Source: Actinomycetes bacterium
GTDB taxonomy: Bacteria; Actinomycetota; Acidimicrobiia; Acidimicrobiales; RAAP-2
Length of the DNA stretch: 64,000 bases
NCBI GenBank assembly: GCA_021791615.1
Contig: JAJYWG010000546.1
Coordinates: 35,363 to 99,362 of the forward strand
Reading direction: 5' to 3'
The translations under genes were made by a program, and so were the position numbers. Shown here piece by piece: positions 55,646 through 63,898 of this stretch (position 1 is the stretch's first letter; every line of letters starts with the position of its first letter). The notes beneath the pieces are model-generated. The model was not told the DNA's origin. It saw nothing but the letters and a program-made list of their open reading frames with translations, and did no database searches.

Positions 55646-56359
55646 GTGGACCCACGAGCTGGAGCCGGCGAGCACCCACGGCGGACGCGTGTGCTCGTGG
55701 TCGATGACGAGCCCTACATCACCGACCTGCTGGCGGCAGCGCTGAAATTCGAGGGGTTCGATGTGCGTGTTGCGTCGCGCGGTTCCGAGGCGCTCGACAT
55801 CTGCCGGTCAACTCCTCTCGACATGGTCCTCTTGGACGTCATGCTGCCCGACATGGACGGAACCCAGATGTGCCAGACCCTGCGTGAGAGTGGGAATCAC
55901 GTCCCGGTGGTGTTCCTCACGGCACGGGACGCCACCGAGGACAAGATCGTCGGCCTCGGCATCGGCGACGACTACGTGACCAAGCCGTTCAGCCTCGACG
56001 AGCTCGTCGCCCGTTTGCGCGCCGTGTTGCGGCGCAGTGGTGGAGACACGGCCAGCGGGGCCGAGCTGCGCTACGCCGATCTCGTCATGAACGTGGACAC
56101 GCACGAGGTGTGGCGTCAAGGAGCGCTCGTCGAGCTGACCGCCACCGAGTTCAACGTCCTCGAATACCTTCTGGACAACGCGCGCCGCGTAGTGCCCAAG
56201 GCAGAGCTGCTCGACCAAGTGTGGGGACTGGACTTCGGCGGGGACCCGAATATCGTCGAGACCTACATCAGCTACCTGAGAAAGAAGATCGACGACGTCG
56301 ATCCACCCCTGCTCCATACGGTGCGCCGAGTTGGCTACGTCTTGCGCCTGCCTCGCTGA
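55646..56359 (+). CDS. OmpR-family response regulator (MprA/PrrA-like)
   Basis: DNA-binding response regulator, 237 aa with the GTG at 55646. The receiver has RVLVVDDEPYITDL, the phospho-acceptor Asp in MVLLDVMLPDMDG, and Lys in VTKPFSLDEL. The winged-helix domain ends PLLHTVRRVGYVLRLPR. A sensor kinase gene follows after 72 bp. This regulator-kinase order resembles MprAB-type pairs, but the signal and targets are unknown. Confidence 0.92.
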   Translation: MDPRAGAGEHPRRTRVLVVDDEPYITDLLAAALKFEGFDVRVASRGSEALDICRSTPLDMVLLDVMLPDMDGTQMCQTLRESGNHVPVVFLTARDATEDKIVGLGIGDDYVTKPFSLDELVARLRAVLRRSGGDTASGAELRYADLVMNVDTHEVWRQGALVELTATEFNVLEYLLDNARRVVPKAELLDQVWGLDFGGDPNIVETYISYLRKKIDDVDPPLLHTVRRVGYVLRLPR

Positions 56360-56431
56360 GCGCGCGCTGCGCGCAGGTCGTACGGGCGTCCTGCCGAGCT
56401 TGCATGCCCCTGTCGCCGGACAGCGCTCAGG

Positions 56432-57946
56432 ATGAAGCTCTACCAGAAGCTCACGCTGACCATGGCCGTCCTTCTCGTCGTCGGGTTGGCGGTCGCCGAC
56501 GTGGTGACCTACACCTCGTTGCGATCGTTCCTCTACGGGAGGCTCGACGCGCAGCTCGCCTCGTCCCAGCACTTGGCCATCCGCTATCTCGACTTCAGCG
56601 TCCGTCACCATCGCCCCGTGACGCAAGACGGTATCGACAACAGGGTCGACCCCGACGTCTACGTCTTGGTGATCGCTCCGGACGGGAGAGTGTTGGCGAG
56701 CCGTCCTTCCGGTCTTCCCGACCATCCCGATCCCGCCCCCGTCCTCCCGAGCCGGCTTCGCGTGGCATCGAGCGAGGTGGCCGGTCAAGTGCATCACGGC
56801 GGCGCGTACCATCCCAACCCCGACGCGTTCACCGTGAACGGCCCACCGCGCTCGGGATACTCGTACCGAGCAGAGGCCGTGGCGGTTCCACAGGGGATCC
56901 TCGTGAGCGCCGTGACCCTTCAGTCGACCCTCGACACGCTGTCCTCTCTCGTCCGGGTGGAGCTGGTGGTGTCGTTCGCGGTGCTGGCCGCTCTCTGCAT
57001 CCTGGCGCTGTGGATCGTGCGTCGCGGGCTGAAGCCCCTCGACGGGATGGTCCGAGCAGCCCGGGATGTGTCGTCGGGTGACTTCGGCCGGCGCTTGGAG
57101 GTACGCAACCCCGGGAGCGAGGTGGGACGATTGGGTACAGCGCTCAACATGATGATGAAGCAGATCGAAGAGGCCTTCTCGGAGAAATCGGCCTCCGAGC
57201 GCCGGCTGCGCCAGTTCGTCGCCGACGCGTCTCACGAGCTCCGGACCCCGCTCACCTCCATCCGCGGGTACGCGGAACTGCTCAGGCGTGGCGGGTTCCC
57301 CGAGCATGCAGACCGCACCAGAGCGCTCGAACGCATCGAAGGGGAGGCAGAGCGTATGAGCGGCTTGGTGGAGGACCTCCTCCTTCTCGCCCGCCTGGAC
57401 CAGGGACGCCCCCTGGCTCGAGAGCCCGTCGATCTCGGAGAGATCGCCCGCGACGCGGTTGACGACGCCATGGCCTCCGGCGTCGCCGATCGGGTGAACC
57501 TGGTTGTGGACGGCCCTGTAGTGGTGGCCGGAGACCCGGACCGGCTATCCCAAGTCGCGCACAACATGGTCCGCAACGCGATTGTCCACACTCCTCCCGA
57601 GACTCCCATCGTGGTCTCAGTGGACGTCGATGGCTCGATGGGCGTGCTCCAGGTCCGTGACGAGGGACCGGGCATGACCCCTGACGAGCTAACGCGGGTG
57701 TTCGACCGTTTCTATCGAGGGGACACGGCCCGATCGGGTGTGGGGACGGGTCTGGGGCTCTCCATCGTCCGGGCGATCGCCATTTCCCTGGGCGGACGAG
57801 CCGAGGTCCGTTCCGAGCTTGGACACGGGTCGACGTTCACCGTCGCGATCCCACTGGACAGCTCCTCAGGATGCCGTGGTGACGCTGTTTCACGGCGCAA
57901 CGATGCCGGGGCAGCACGCATCGACGAGCGGCCTCAGCTTCATTGA
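56432..57946 (+). CDS. Sensor histidine kinase (HAMP type)
   Basis: 504 residues. Two transmembrane helices (about 10-30 and 168-190) enclose an extracytoplasmic sensor domain with a DPDVYVLVIAPDGRVLA stretch. A HAMP domain follows, then HisKA with the phospho-acceptor His in DASHELRTPLTSIRG, and HATPase with VRNAIVH, DEGPGMTPDE and GTGLGLSIVRAI. The last 57 bp overlap the 3' end of the convergent menF gene, so the final 19 residues lie opposite MenF codons. Confidence 0.93.
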   Translation: MKLYQKLTLTMAVLLVVGLAVADVVTYTSLRSFLYGRLDAQLASSQHLAIRYLDFSVRHHRPVTQDGIDNRVDPDVYVLVIAPDGRVLASRPSGLPDHPDPAPVLPSRLRVASSEVAGQVHHGGAYHPNPDAFTVNGPPRSGYSYRAEAVAVPQGILVSAVTLQSTLDTLSSLVRVELVVSFAVLAALCILALWIVRRGLKPLDGMVRAARDVSSGDFGRRLEVRNPGSEVGRLGTALNMMMKQIEEAFSEKSASERRLRQFVADASHELRTPLTSIRGYAELLRRGGFPEHADRTRALERIEGEAERMSGLVEDLLLLARLDQGRPLAREPVDLGEIARDAVDDAMASGVADRVNLVVDGPVVVAGDPDRLSQVAHNMVRNAIVHTPPETPIVVSVDVDGSMGVLQVRDEGPGMTPDELTRVFDRFYRGDTARSGVGTGLGLSIVRAIAISLGGRAEVRSELGHGSTFTVAIPLDSSSGCRGDAVSRRNDAGAARIDERPQLH

Positions 57947-59233
57947 GGTCTCCTGCAGCTCTTCGTCAGGGTCTGATCCCTCGACGATGCCGGCACCGGC
58001 AGTCAACGTGACCGTGGCTCCCTCGACCGTCGCCGATCTGATGCCGATCATCCAGTCGCCGTCGCCCGTCGCGTCGACCCAGCCCACCGGCCCCGCCCAG
58101 TGCTCTCGGCTCCTCGGCTCCAGGGTGGCGATCACGCGTAGCGCTGCCTCCCGGGGGACTCCGCCCACAGCCGGCGTGGGATGGAGGGCGGCTGCGAGCT
58201 CGAGTGCCGACTGCTCGCTGCCTGAACGGAGCGTGCCGCTGACCCTGGTCCCCAAGTGGACGAGAGAGCCCAGAGTGACCAGGACGGTCCCTTCGGGCAG
58301 CGCGACGCGCTCGCAGTGAGGTGCGAGCGCCGCCACGACGGCATCCACGACGAAGTCGTGCTCGAGACGGTCCTTGTCGGATCTCGTGAGCGGATGTTCG
58401 GTTGAGGAGCTGCCGGCCGGACCCGGTCCGGTTGCCATGGTCCCGGCAAGGGGCACGGCAGTCACGTCGCGCCCTCGACGCCGGACCAGGAGCTCGGGCG
58501 ACGCACCGAAGAACGTCCCGTGCGGCGTAGGGAAGGAAAAGACCACACACCCAGGCTCGTCGGCTCGGAGCTGCTTGAGGATTGCGGTGAGCGAGGGCTC
58601 GTTGGCGAGCCTCACGATCAAGGATCGGGCCAAGACGACCTTGGAGAGGCTGCCGGCCTGGATCCGAGCGAGTGCGCTCCCGACGCACTGGCGGTAGCCG
58701 TCGGCGTCTGGGATGCGCTCGACCGATCGAGCTCCTGCAACGGGGCTGTCCTCACGATCCAATCCCGCCGGCGCAAGGAGTGGCGTCCGGGCAGCGCGGT
58801 TCGATCGTTCCCGTGCCGATGCGACGAGCGCTGCCGCTGTCGGGATGGAGCGTCCGGGGGGACCGAGCGTCGTCAGCCAGCAATCTCCCTCGACGTCCAG
58901 GCCTACGAGCAGTTCGGGCACGACGAGCCGTCCCTCGGCTTCCCGTTCGAACGGCAGCGCTCCGAGGGCCGTGACTCTGGCTCGGTGTACTCCGGGCTGG
59001 ACGTCGTGGGGCACCTGTGCAAGCCAGGCTGCAGCCTCGCGCACGTTCGCGCCGTCCAAACCCCCTGCCAGCGTCAACGTTGCGGCGGTGCCGCATCCGA
59101 GAAGCGTCAGTTCCGGCCCGGAGAGGAGGGCGTCAACTCCCGTCACCAGATCGAAGAGATCGGCTGGCAGAGCGTCGTCCACCGGCACGGAGACGGCGGA
59201 GAGATCTCTTGGATCCGGCCACGTTGTCGTCAT
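57890..59233 (-). CDS. menF: Isochorismate synthase
   Basis: Converts chorismate to isochorismate, the first step of the classical menaquinone route. The chorismate-binding fold is clear in the C-terminal 250 residues: SKVVLAR, FSFPTPHGTFFGASPE, PLAGTMATG, DKDRLEHDFVVDAV, LHPTPAVGGVP and AGPVGWVDATGDGDW. The neighbouring ubiE/menG supports a role in menaquinone rather than siderophore synthesis. ATG at 59233 gives 447 aa and overlaps the ubiE stop by 4 bp. Confidence 0.88.
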   Translation of the reverse strand: MTTTWPDPRDLSAVSVPVDDALPADLFDLVTGVDALLSGPELTLLGCGTAATLTLAGGLDGANVREAAAWLAQVPHDVQPGVHRARVTALGALPFEREAEGRLVVPELLVGLDVEGDCWLTTLGPPGRSIPTAAALVASARERSNRAARTPLLAPAGLDREDSPVAGARSVERIPDADGYRQCVGSALARIQAGSLSKVVLARSLIVRLANEPSLTAILKQLRADEPGCVVFSFPTPHGTFFGASPELLVRRRGRDVTAVPLAGTMATGPGPAGSSSTEHPLTRSDKDRLEHDFVVDAVVAALAPHCERVALPEGTVLVTLGSLVHLGTRVSGTLRSGSEQSALELAAALHPTPAVGGVPREAALRVIATLEPRSREHWAGPVGWVDATGDGDWMIGIRSATVEGATVTLTAGAGIVEGSDPDEELQETSMKLRPLVDACCPGIVAP

Positions 59234-60009
59234 GCGGCGGAACCGCGATCGGACCTTGCTCCCGCGCGTCGTGCCTCTGGAAGCCCTGCCCTGGTGGCGG
59301 TGAGGAGCTGGGTCAGTCCTCCGTGGAGAAGCCGGCGACCGACCATCGTGAACCCGGCGTCGGCGAGGAGCCGGCGCAGCGATGCATCGTCGGGGAGGTA
59401 GGCCACCGAACGCGGGAGGTAGCGGTAGGCGGAGGGGTCCGAGAGCAGGCCTCCGAGAAGAGGGACGACATGTTCGAACCACACCTTGTACCCGACGAGC
59501 AGGAGACCGCCTTGGGGTGCGGCCACCTCGAGGAGGGCCAGGCGTCCCCCCGGGCGAACCACTCGTGCGGCTTCAGTCAGAGACGCGCTGAGATCGCTGA
59601 AATTGCGGAGTGCGAACCCGCAGACCAACCCGTCGAAGGACCCGGTGGCAAAACCCAATCTCGCAGCATCACACTGCACCAAGCCGACCTCCACTCCGAG
59701 CCGGGATTGGCGCGCCGATCCCGCTGCCAGCATGCCCGAGCTGGAGTCCACTCCAACCACCCGGTAGCCGTAGCGACGAGCCAGCAACGACAGATCTCCG
59801 GTACCGCACGCCAGGTCCAAGACGCGTGATCCCGGAGCCAACGCGAGCGCCGACACGCTACGGCGACGCCAGATGCGGTCGAGTCCGAGGCTCATGATCT
59901 TGTTCACGAGGTCGTAGCGCGGAGCGATGGCATCGAACATCGAGCGCACGCGCTCGGTCTTGGCCGACCCGAGCGGGAGCGGCTCTTGGTCTGACGACCA
60001 ACGGATCAA
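59230..60009 (-). CDS. ubiE: Demethylmenaquinone methyltransferase
   Basis: SAM-dependent C-methyltransferase (UbiE/MenG) that completes menaquinone. The N-terminal family block VRSMFDAIAPRYDLVNKIMSLG is intact. SAM motif I is VLDLACGTGDLS, and GFALRNFSDL and VVRPGGRLALLEV follow. TTG at 60009 with a GGGAG upstream is the likely start (259 aa). It lies between maoC and menF in one minus-strand operon. Confidence 0.92.
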   Translation of the reverse strand: MIRWSSDQEPLPLGSAKTERVRSMFDAIAPRYDLVNKIMSLGLDRIWRRRSVSALALAPGSRVLDLACGTGDLSLLARRYGYRVVGVDSSSGMLAAGSARQSRLGVEVGLVQCDAARLGFATGSFDGLVCGFALRNFSDLSASLTEAARVVRPGGRLALLEVAAPQGGLLLVGYKVWFEHVVPLLGGLLSDPSAYRYLPRSVAYLPDDASLRRLLADAGFTMVGRRLLHGGLTQLLTATRAGLPEARRAGARSDRGSAA

Positions 60010-60030
60010 CGGTGGGCTCCCGACTGGCGT

Positions 60031-60486
60031 CTAGCGGTAGTAGCGGTAGACGACTTGGGCGACGCATGCCGGTTTGGGCGCATCGCGAACTTCGAACACG
60101 AGGTCCAGCGTCACTTGCACACCGTCGTCGACCGGATCGGCCGATGCGAGCGTCGCACCCAGGCGAAGCGAGGATCCGACGAGAACCGGAGCAGGGAAGC
60201 GTACTTTGTTGCACCCGTAGTTGACGCCGAACGCAACATTGCCGACCGACAGCACTTGGCCGAGTAGGACCGGCGCCAACGACAGGGTCAGGTAGCCGTG
60301 GGCAATCGCGCCCCCGAACGGCCCTGAGGCAGCGCGGACAGGATCGACATGGATCCATTGGTGGTCGCCCGTGGCGTCGGCGAAGCGGTTGACCCGGTCC
60401 TGTTCGATGCTGACCCATTCGCTGTAGCCGAGATGCTCGCCGACATGTTCGGCAAATCCGTCGACACCGTCGATGGTGGTGCTCAC
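60031..60486 (-). CDS. MaoC-like (R)-specific enoyl-CoA hydratase
   Basis: A 151-residue hot-dog fold hydratase. The catalytic motif is DATGDHQWIHVDPVRA, with the Asp and His of R-hydratases, followed by GPFGGAIAHGYLTLSL. It hydrates trans-2-enoyl-CoA to the (R)-3-hydroxy form. Start is GTG at 60486 after AAGGAGGAGAC. Its place in front of ubiE-menF is unexplained; it may serve lipid metabolism. Confidence 0.88.
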   Translation of the reverse strand: MSTTIDGVDGFAEHVGEHLGYSEWVSIEQDRVNRFADATGDHQWIHVDPVRAASGPFGGAIAHGYLTLSLAPVLLGQVLSVGNVAFGVNYGCNKVRFPAPVLVGSSLRLGATLASADPVDDGVQVTLDLVFEVRDAPKPACVAQVVYRYYR

Positions 60487-60572
60487 GTCTCCTCCTTGGC
60501 CAATGGGTTGTGGGCCGCGTCCCGACGGTTGGGCATCGAGGGGCCGGGGTCGCAGTCTGCAACGCCCCGAGC

Positions 60573-60578
60573 ACGATA
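60573..60578 (-). promoter_or_regulatory. Possible -10 box of the maoC-ubiE-menF operon
   Basis: TATCGT on the minus strand in the 135-bp gap between the small membrane protein gene and maoC, giving a leader of about 80 nt that ends in a strong ribosome site. Confidence 0.3.
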
Positions 60579-60621
60579 GATCAGCGTGGGCACCTCTTCA
60601 AAGCGCTGGTCGGCGCTTGGC

Positions 60622-60972
60622 TCAGTGGAACCAGATCCGCTCGTAGGCCCTGCTCTGGGGGTGGAGCAGGAGGGCGACCAGGACGCCCGCGAACACGAGG
60701 TCGAGAAGACCCGAGAAGCCACTCCCGAGCACGAGGGCGACGAGCTGGCTGAGCAGGTAGAGGCATGCGAGGACCGTGCCGGCCCAGTACGCCCATCGCC
60801 ATTGGTTGGCGATCCCGTACGCGGCGCCGGCCAGCAGCACGAGGACCAGTGAGAGACCGGCCCCGAAGGCGAGGAAGGTGAGCAGGGCAAGCGCTGCGTT
60901 CAAGTACGAGAACAGCACGGCGGCTTGAAGGGTCTGGGGCTGGGATCTGTCCATCCACTGGTGTTCGGCCAT
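60622..60972 (-). CDS. Small four-helix membrane protein of unknown function
   Basis: A 116-residue hydrophobic protein with about four transmembrane helices (for example AVLFSYLNAALALLTFLAF and LLDLVFAGVLVALLLHP) and short polar ends. ATG at 60972 leaves a 15-residue polar N-terminus; a CAGACT box ends 7 nt upstream. It is divergent from the VIT-family gene. No function can be assigned. Confidence 0.7.
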   Translation of the reverse strand: MAEHQWMDRSQPQTLQAAVLFSYLNAALALLTFLAFGAGLSLVLVLLAGAAYGIANQWRWAYWAGTVLACLYLLSQLVALVLGSGFSGLLDLVFAGVLVALLLHPQSRAYERIWFH

Positions 60973-61013
60973 GACCGAGAGTCTGCCAGTCGCGGACCCC
61001 CGAGGGGCGTCGC

Positions 61014-61019
61014 TACGCT
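61014..61019 (+). promoter_or_regulatory. -10 box of the VIT-family gene (leaderless type)
   Basis: TACGCT ends 6 nt before the ATG at 61026; no ribosome site is seen. Confidence 0.5.
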
Positions 61020-61025
61020 TCTCCA

Positions 61026-61742
61026 ATGGCCGGCCGGCACCACGTACGGGGCGACGAGCACCATCGAGACGTCCAGGGTGGGTGGTCCCGAGCCGCCGTC
61101 TTCGGGATCAGCGACGGGCTCGTGACGAACGTCTCTTTGATCCTGGGCATGGCCGGCGCCCATCCGGGGGGCTCGGTCGTGCGTCTCACCGGCCTGGCCG
61201 GGCTGGTAGCCGGCGCCTTCTCCATGGCTGCAGGCGAGTACGTGTCGATGCGAGCACAGCAAGAGCTCCTCCAGCGGGAGCTCGACGTGGAGCGCCAAGC
61301 GATCCGCACCAGCCCCGAGGCCGAGCAACGGGAGCTGACGGCCATCTACGAGCGGCGAGGTGTGGACCCGAGCGTGGCACGAGAGCTGGCCGGGGAGATG
61401 ATGAGGGATCCCGACGTCGCGCTGCAGACCCATGCCCGCGAGGAGCTCGGGATCAACCCGTCTCAGCTCGGTGCGCCTTTTCAGGCTGCGGCATCGTCGT
61501 TCGTGACCTTCGCGCTCGGCGCGTTTCTCCCGCTCCTGCCTTGGCTGTTCGCGTCCGGTACGGCGGCGATCGTTGCCTCGGTGGTCATTGCCGGGACGGC
61601 CGCATTGGCCGTGGGGATCGTCATCGGCATGCTCACCGGTCGGCCCCTGTGGAAGGCCGGCTTGCGCCAGCTCCTGCTCGCCGCGGTGGCTGCCAGCGTC
61701 ACCTACGCGATCGGCCGCGGGGTGGGGGTGGCAGCGCACTGA
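61026..61742 (+). CDS. VIT1/CCC1 family transporter (probable Fe/Mn)
   Basis: A 238-residue membrane protein of the vacuolar iron transporter family. The first helix carries AAVFGISDGLVTNVSLILGMAG, the second AFSMAAGEYVSMRAQQELL, with the conserved Asp, Ser and Glu residues for metal passage. A charged cytoplasmic helix with Glu-rich segments (about 75-135) precedes three C-terminal helices. Members move Fe2+ or Mn2+; which metal is moved here is not evident. Confidence 0.85.
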   Translation: MAGRHHVRGDEHHRDVQGGWSRAAVFGISDGLVTNVSLILGMAGAHPGGSVVRLTGLAGLVAGAFSMAAGEYVSMRAQQELLQRELDVERQAIRTSPEAEQRELTAIYERRGVDPSVARELAGEMMRDPDVALQTHAREELGINPSQLGAPFQAAASSFVTFALGAFLPLLPWLFASGTAAIVASVVIAGTAALAVGIVIGMLTGRPLWKAGLRQLLLAAVAASVTYAIGRGVGVAAH

Positions 61743-61793
61743 CCCAGCATTTGCCCCAAGCCGACGTCCGGCCCCTGGGCGTTCCCGCGTGGG

Positions 61794-62774
61794 TCACGGA
61801 CCCGAGCCGGGCCTCGTGCTCACGGAGCCAGCCTCTCGCTGGGGCACCGTGGCCGTGAAGATCCGGTCGGCATGGTGGAGGGTGAAGCCGAGCCCCTCGT
61901 ACATGTGCCGGGCCGGGGAGTTGGACGCGTCCACGTAGAGCATGCCCGTCGTGATCTGGCGGGACGCGAGGTAGGCGAGCCCCGCGGTCGTGAGGGCGCG
62001 ACCGAGGCCACGACCATGGTGGTCGGGGTCCACAGCGACCACGTAGATCTCCCCGAGCGCGCTCGGGCCCGTGCCGTGCACCTTGGTCCAGCAGAACCCG
62101 GTGAGCCTGCTCCCCTCTGAGGCGAGGAGGAACCCTCGTGGATCGAACCAGGGTTGGGTCTGACGTTCTCGGAGATCGGCGAGGCTCCAGCCTCCTTGCT
62201 CGGGATGACCGCGGAACGCCCGGTTGTTCACCTCGAGCCACGCTGTCTCGTCGGCTCCGATCACGAATGGGCGGACGGCCACGGCCCGAGCAGCCCTGCT
62301 CACGTCCAGCGGCAGGGGAAGCCGGACACGGAGCTGGAGGACTTCGCGTGTCAACGTGAGGCCGGCCTTTAGTGCGATCGTGCTCTCGGACGCGGTTGCC
62401 GCCGGCGCGCGATAGTGCAGCAGACCACCACCGTGTGCGGCGACCTCGTTGAGCGAGGCGTCCAGCAATCGTCGGCGCACCTTGAGCTCATCAGCAGCTG
62501 AGCCGGGAGCGGTGACGACGGGAGCGATCACGAGCTCGAGGCTCCACGACGCGGCCTCGTGGCGCAGCTGGGCGAACCCGCAGAGTGTCATCTCGTCCTC
62601 CCAGCACACCAGCAGGGTCAACCCCGGAGCGCCACCGGTTTCGAGATCGAGCCGCATGCGCTCTCCGAGAGGCTCGCGGGCGCCGTGGAGTGCTGCCCGC
62701 TCGAGGAGTGCGTCGACGGCGGCCCTGGTCCTCCCGTCAACCTGGGAGCGGATGATGTCGATACCCTGGGCCAC
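61794..62774 (-). CDS. mshD: Mycothiol synthase
   Basis: Acetylates Cys-GlcN-Ins with acetyl-CoA in the last step of mycothiol synthesis, the main thiol of many actinomycetes. It has two GNAT domains in tandem. The C-terminal one has the acetyl-CoA motif VVAVDPDHHGRGLGRALT, and the family end GMLYVDASNSPARHMYEGLGF follows. GTG at 62774 gives 326 aa, close to known MshD, and lies 6 nt from a TACCCT -10 box, which supports this start. Confidence 0.9.
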   Translation of the reverse strand: MAQGIDIIRSQVDGRTRAAVDALLERAALHGAREPLGERMRLDLETGGAPGLTLLVCWEDEMTLCGFAQLRHEAASWSLELVIAPVVTAPGSAADELKVRRRLLDASLNEVAAHGGGLLHYRAPAATASESTIALKAGLTLTREVLQLRVRLPLPLDVSRAARAVAVRPFVIGADETAWLEVNNRAFRGHPEQGGWSLADLRERQTQPWFDPRGFLLASEGSRLTGFCWTKVHGTGPSALGEIYVVAVDPDHHGRGLGRALTTAGLAYLASRQITTGMLYVDASNSPARHMYEGLGFTLHHADRIFTATVPQREAGSVSTRPGSGP

Positions 62775-62780
62775 TTCGAG

Positions 62781-62786
62781 AGGGTA
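62781..62786 (-). promoter_or_regulatory. -10 box of mshD (leaderless type)
   Basis: TACCCT on the minus strand ends 6 nt before the GTG at 62774. It lies 14 bp from the nth -10 box on the other strand. Confidence 0.5.
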
Positions 62787-62800
62787 TCCGTGGTCGGCGC

Positions 62801-62806
62801 TAGCGT
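62801..62806 (+). promoter_or_regulatory. -10 box of nth (leaderless type)
   Basis: TAGCGT ends 7 nt before the GTG at 62814. Confidence 0.5.
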
Positions 62807-62813
62807 CACCGGC

Positions 62814-63464
62814 GTGGAGAATCTCGCGAAGAGAAAAGTTCGGGCCCGCGCTGTTCTCGCCATCCTGGCCGAGACCTATCCGGGCACCGCCCAGGAGCTC
62901 TGCGCGCTGAGCTACGGGGATGCCTTCGAGCTCCTGGTGGCCACGATCCTGTCTGCCCAGTGCACGGACGAACGGGTGAATTCGGTGACCCCCGAGCTGT
63001 TCGCCGCCTTTCCCGGCCCCGAAGCTCTGGCCCACGCCGACCTCGAAGCTGTCGAGCGCATCATCCATCCGACCGGCTTCTACCACGCCAAGGCCCAGAA
63101 CCTGGTCGCCATGGCGACCGCTCTCGTGGAGCGGTTCGGCGGGCAAGTGCCCCAGGACACCGAGGATCTGGTCACCCTCCCGGGCGTCGGTCGCAAGACC
63201 GCGAACGTGGTGCGCAGCGTAGCCTTCGGCCTCGAGGGGATCCCTGTCGACACGCATGTCGGCCGGCTCAGCCGGCGCCTGGGGTTCACCGAGCACGACG
63301 ACCCGGTGCACGTCGAGAAAGACCTCGACCTCCTGGTCCCCCCGGCGACAGGCGGGGTGCTGAGCCTCCGCCTCATCCTCCACGGTCGCCGAGTCTGCAC
63401 CGCCCGCCGGCCCCACTGCGAGGAATGCGCGCTGGCCGAGCTCTGCCCGTCGGCGCCCCGGTGA
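62814..63464 (+). CDS. nth: Endonuclease III
   Basis: DNA glycosylase/AP lyase that removes oxidised pyrimidines in base excision repair. The helix-hairpin-helix is [12 protein letters not shown], containing the catalytic Lys; the catalytic Asp is in PVDTHVGRLS. The [4Fe-4S] cluster ligands follow the CX6CX2CX5C pattern (CTARRPHCEECALAELC) near the C-terminus. Length (216 aa) is normal. GTG at 62814 is chosen from the family N-terminus and the leaderless -10 box. Confidence 0.95.
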   Translation: MENLAKRKVRARAVLAILAETYPGTAQELCALSYGDAFELLVATILSAQCTDERVNSVTPELFAAFPGPEALAHADLEAVERIIHPTGFYHAKAQNLVAMATALVERFGGQVPQDTEDLVTLPGVGRKTANVVRSVAFGLEGIPVDTHVGRLSRRLGFTEHDDPVHVEKDLDLLVPPATGGVLSLRLILHGRRVCTARRPHCEECALAELCPSAPR

Positions 63465-63559
63465 GCCTGTGCATCGGGGGTTCTCCCGTCATCTGGTGAC
63501 GGCTTCTCGACCCGATGGCACACAGAGGCACAGGGGAGACGACCGCCAGGCGCGCAGCT

Positions 63560-63599
63560 CAACCCAGCCCAACCCAACCCAGCCCAGCCCAGCCCAGCG
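63560..63599. repeat. 5-bp tandem repeat (CARCC)n
   Basis: Eight adjacent units of CAACC or CAGCC, the last ending in G. Confidence 0.85.
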
Positions 63600-63730
63600 G
63601 ATCTCTCAAAGAAATGCGGGGAATCACTCAAGACAAAGGGCTCCAGAAGGAGTAACATTGGTGTGGGACCGGTTTCCGCCACCTGGTTCCTGAATGAGCG
63701 GGGATGGGGATCCGCCGCCCCACCGCTCGC

Positions 63731-63758
63731 ACGACGGCGCCCTTCGGGGCGCCGTCGT
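63731..63758 (+). terminator. Strong stem-loop with TTCG loop, possible terminator
   Basis: A perfect 12-bp inverted repeat, ACGACGGCGCCC and its complement, closed by TTCG. No T-run follows on either strand, so it may act as a GC-type actinobacterial terminator or as a structural end of the neighbouring mobile element. It lies about 270 bp beyond nth. Confidence 0.55.
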
Positions 63759-63898
63759 CGCGTCCTTCCCACGCCAGGTGCGGCTGCAACCTGCTCGAGC
63801 AGCGGGGTGGGCACCGCCGGCCGGAGGATCCGGCAGCCGTCTGTCGTGTCCCCGGGGTTGCGAACAGTTGTCTCACCTCCGATCCATACTGAGCGGTG

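Larger units (their letters stand above)
63465..63898. other. Gene-free stretch between nth and the IS607-type recombinase
   Basis: 434 bp without a convincing gene. It holds a 5-bp tandem repeat (63560-63599), then a segment near 63600-63660 that is clearly less GC-rich than the surroundings, then a perfect 12-bp stem-loop (63731-63758). It may include the left end of the mobile element whose recombinase starts at 63899. Confidence 0.6.
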
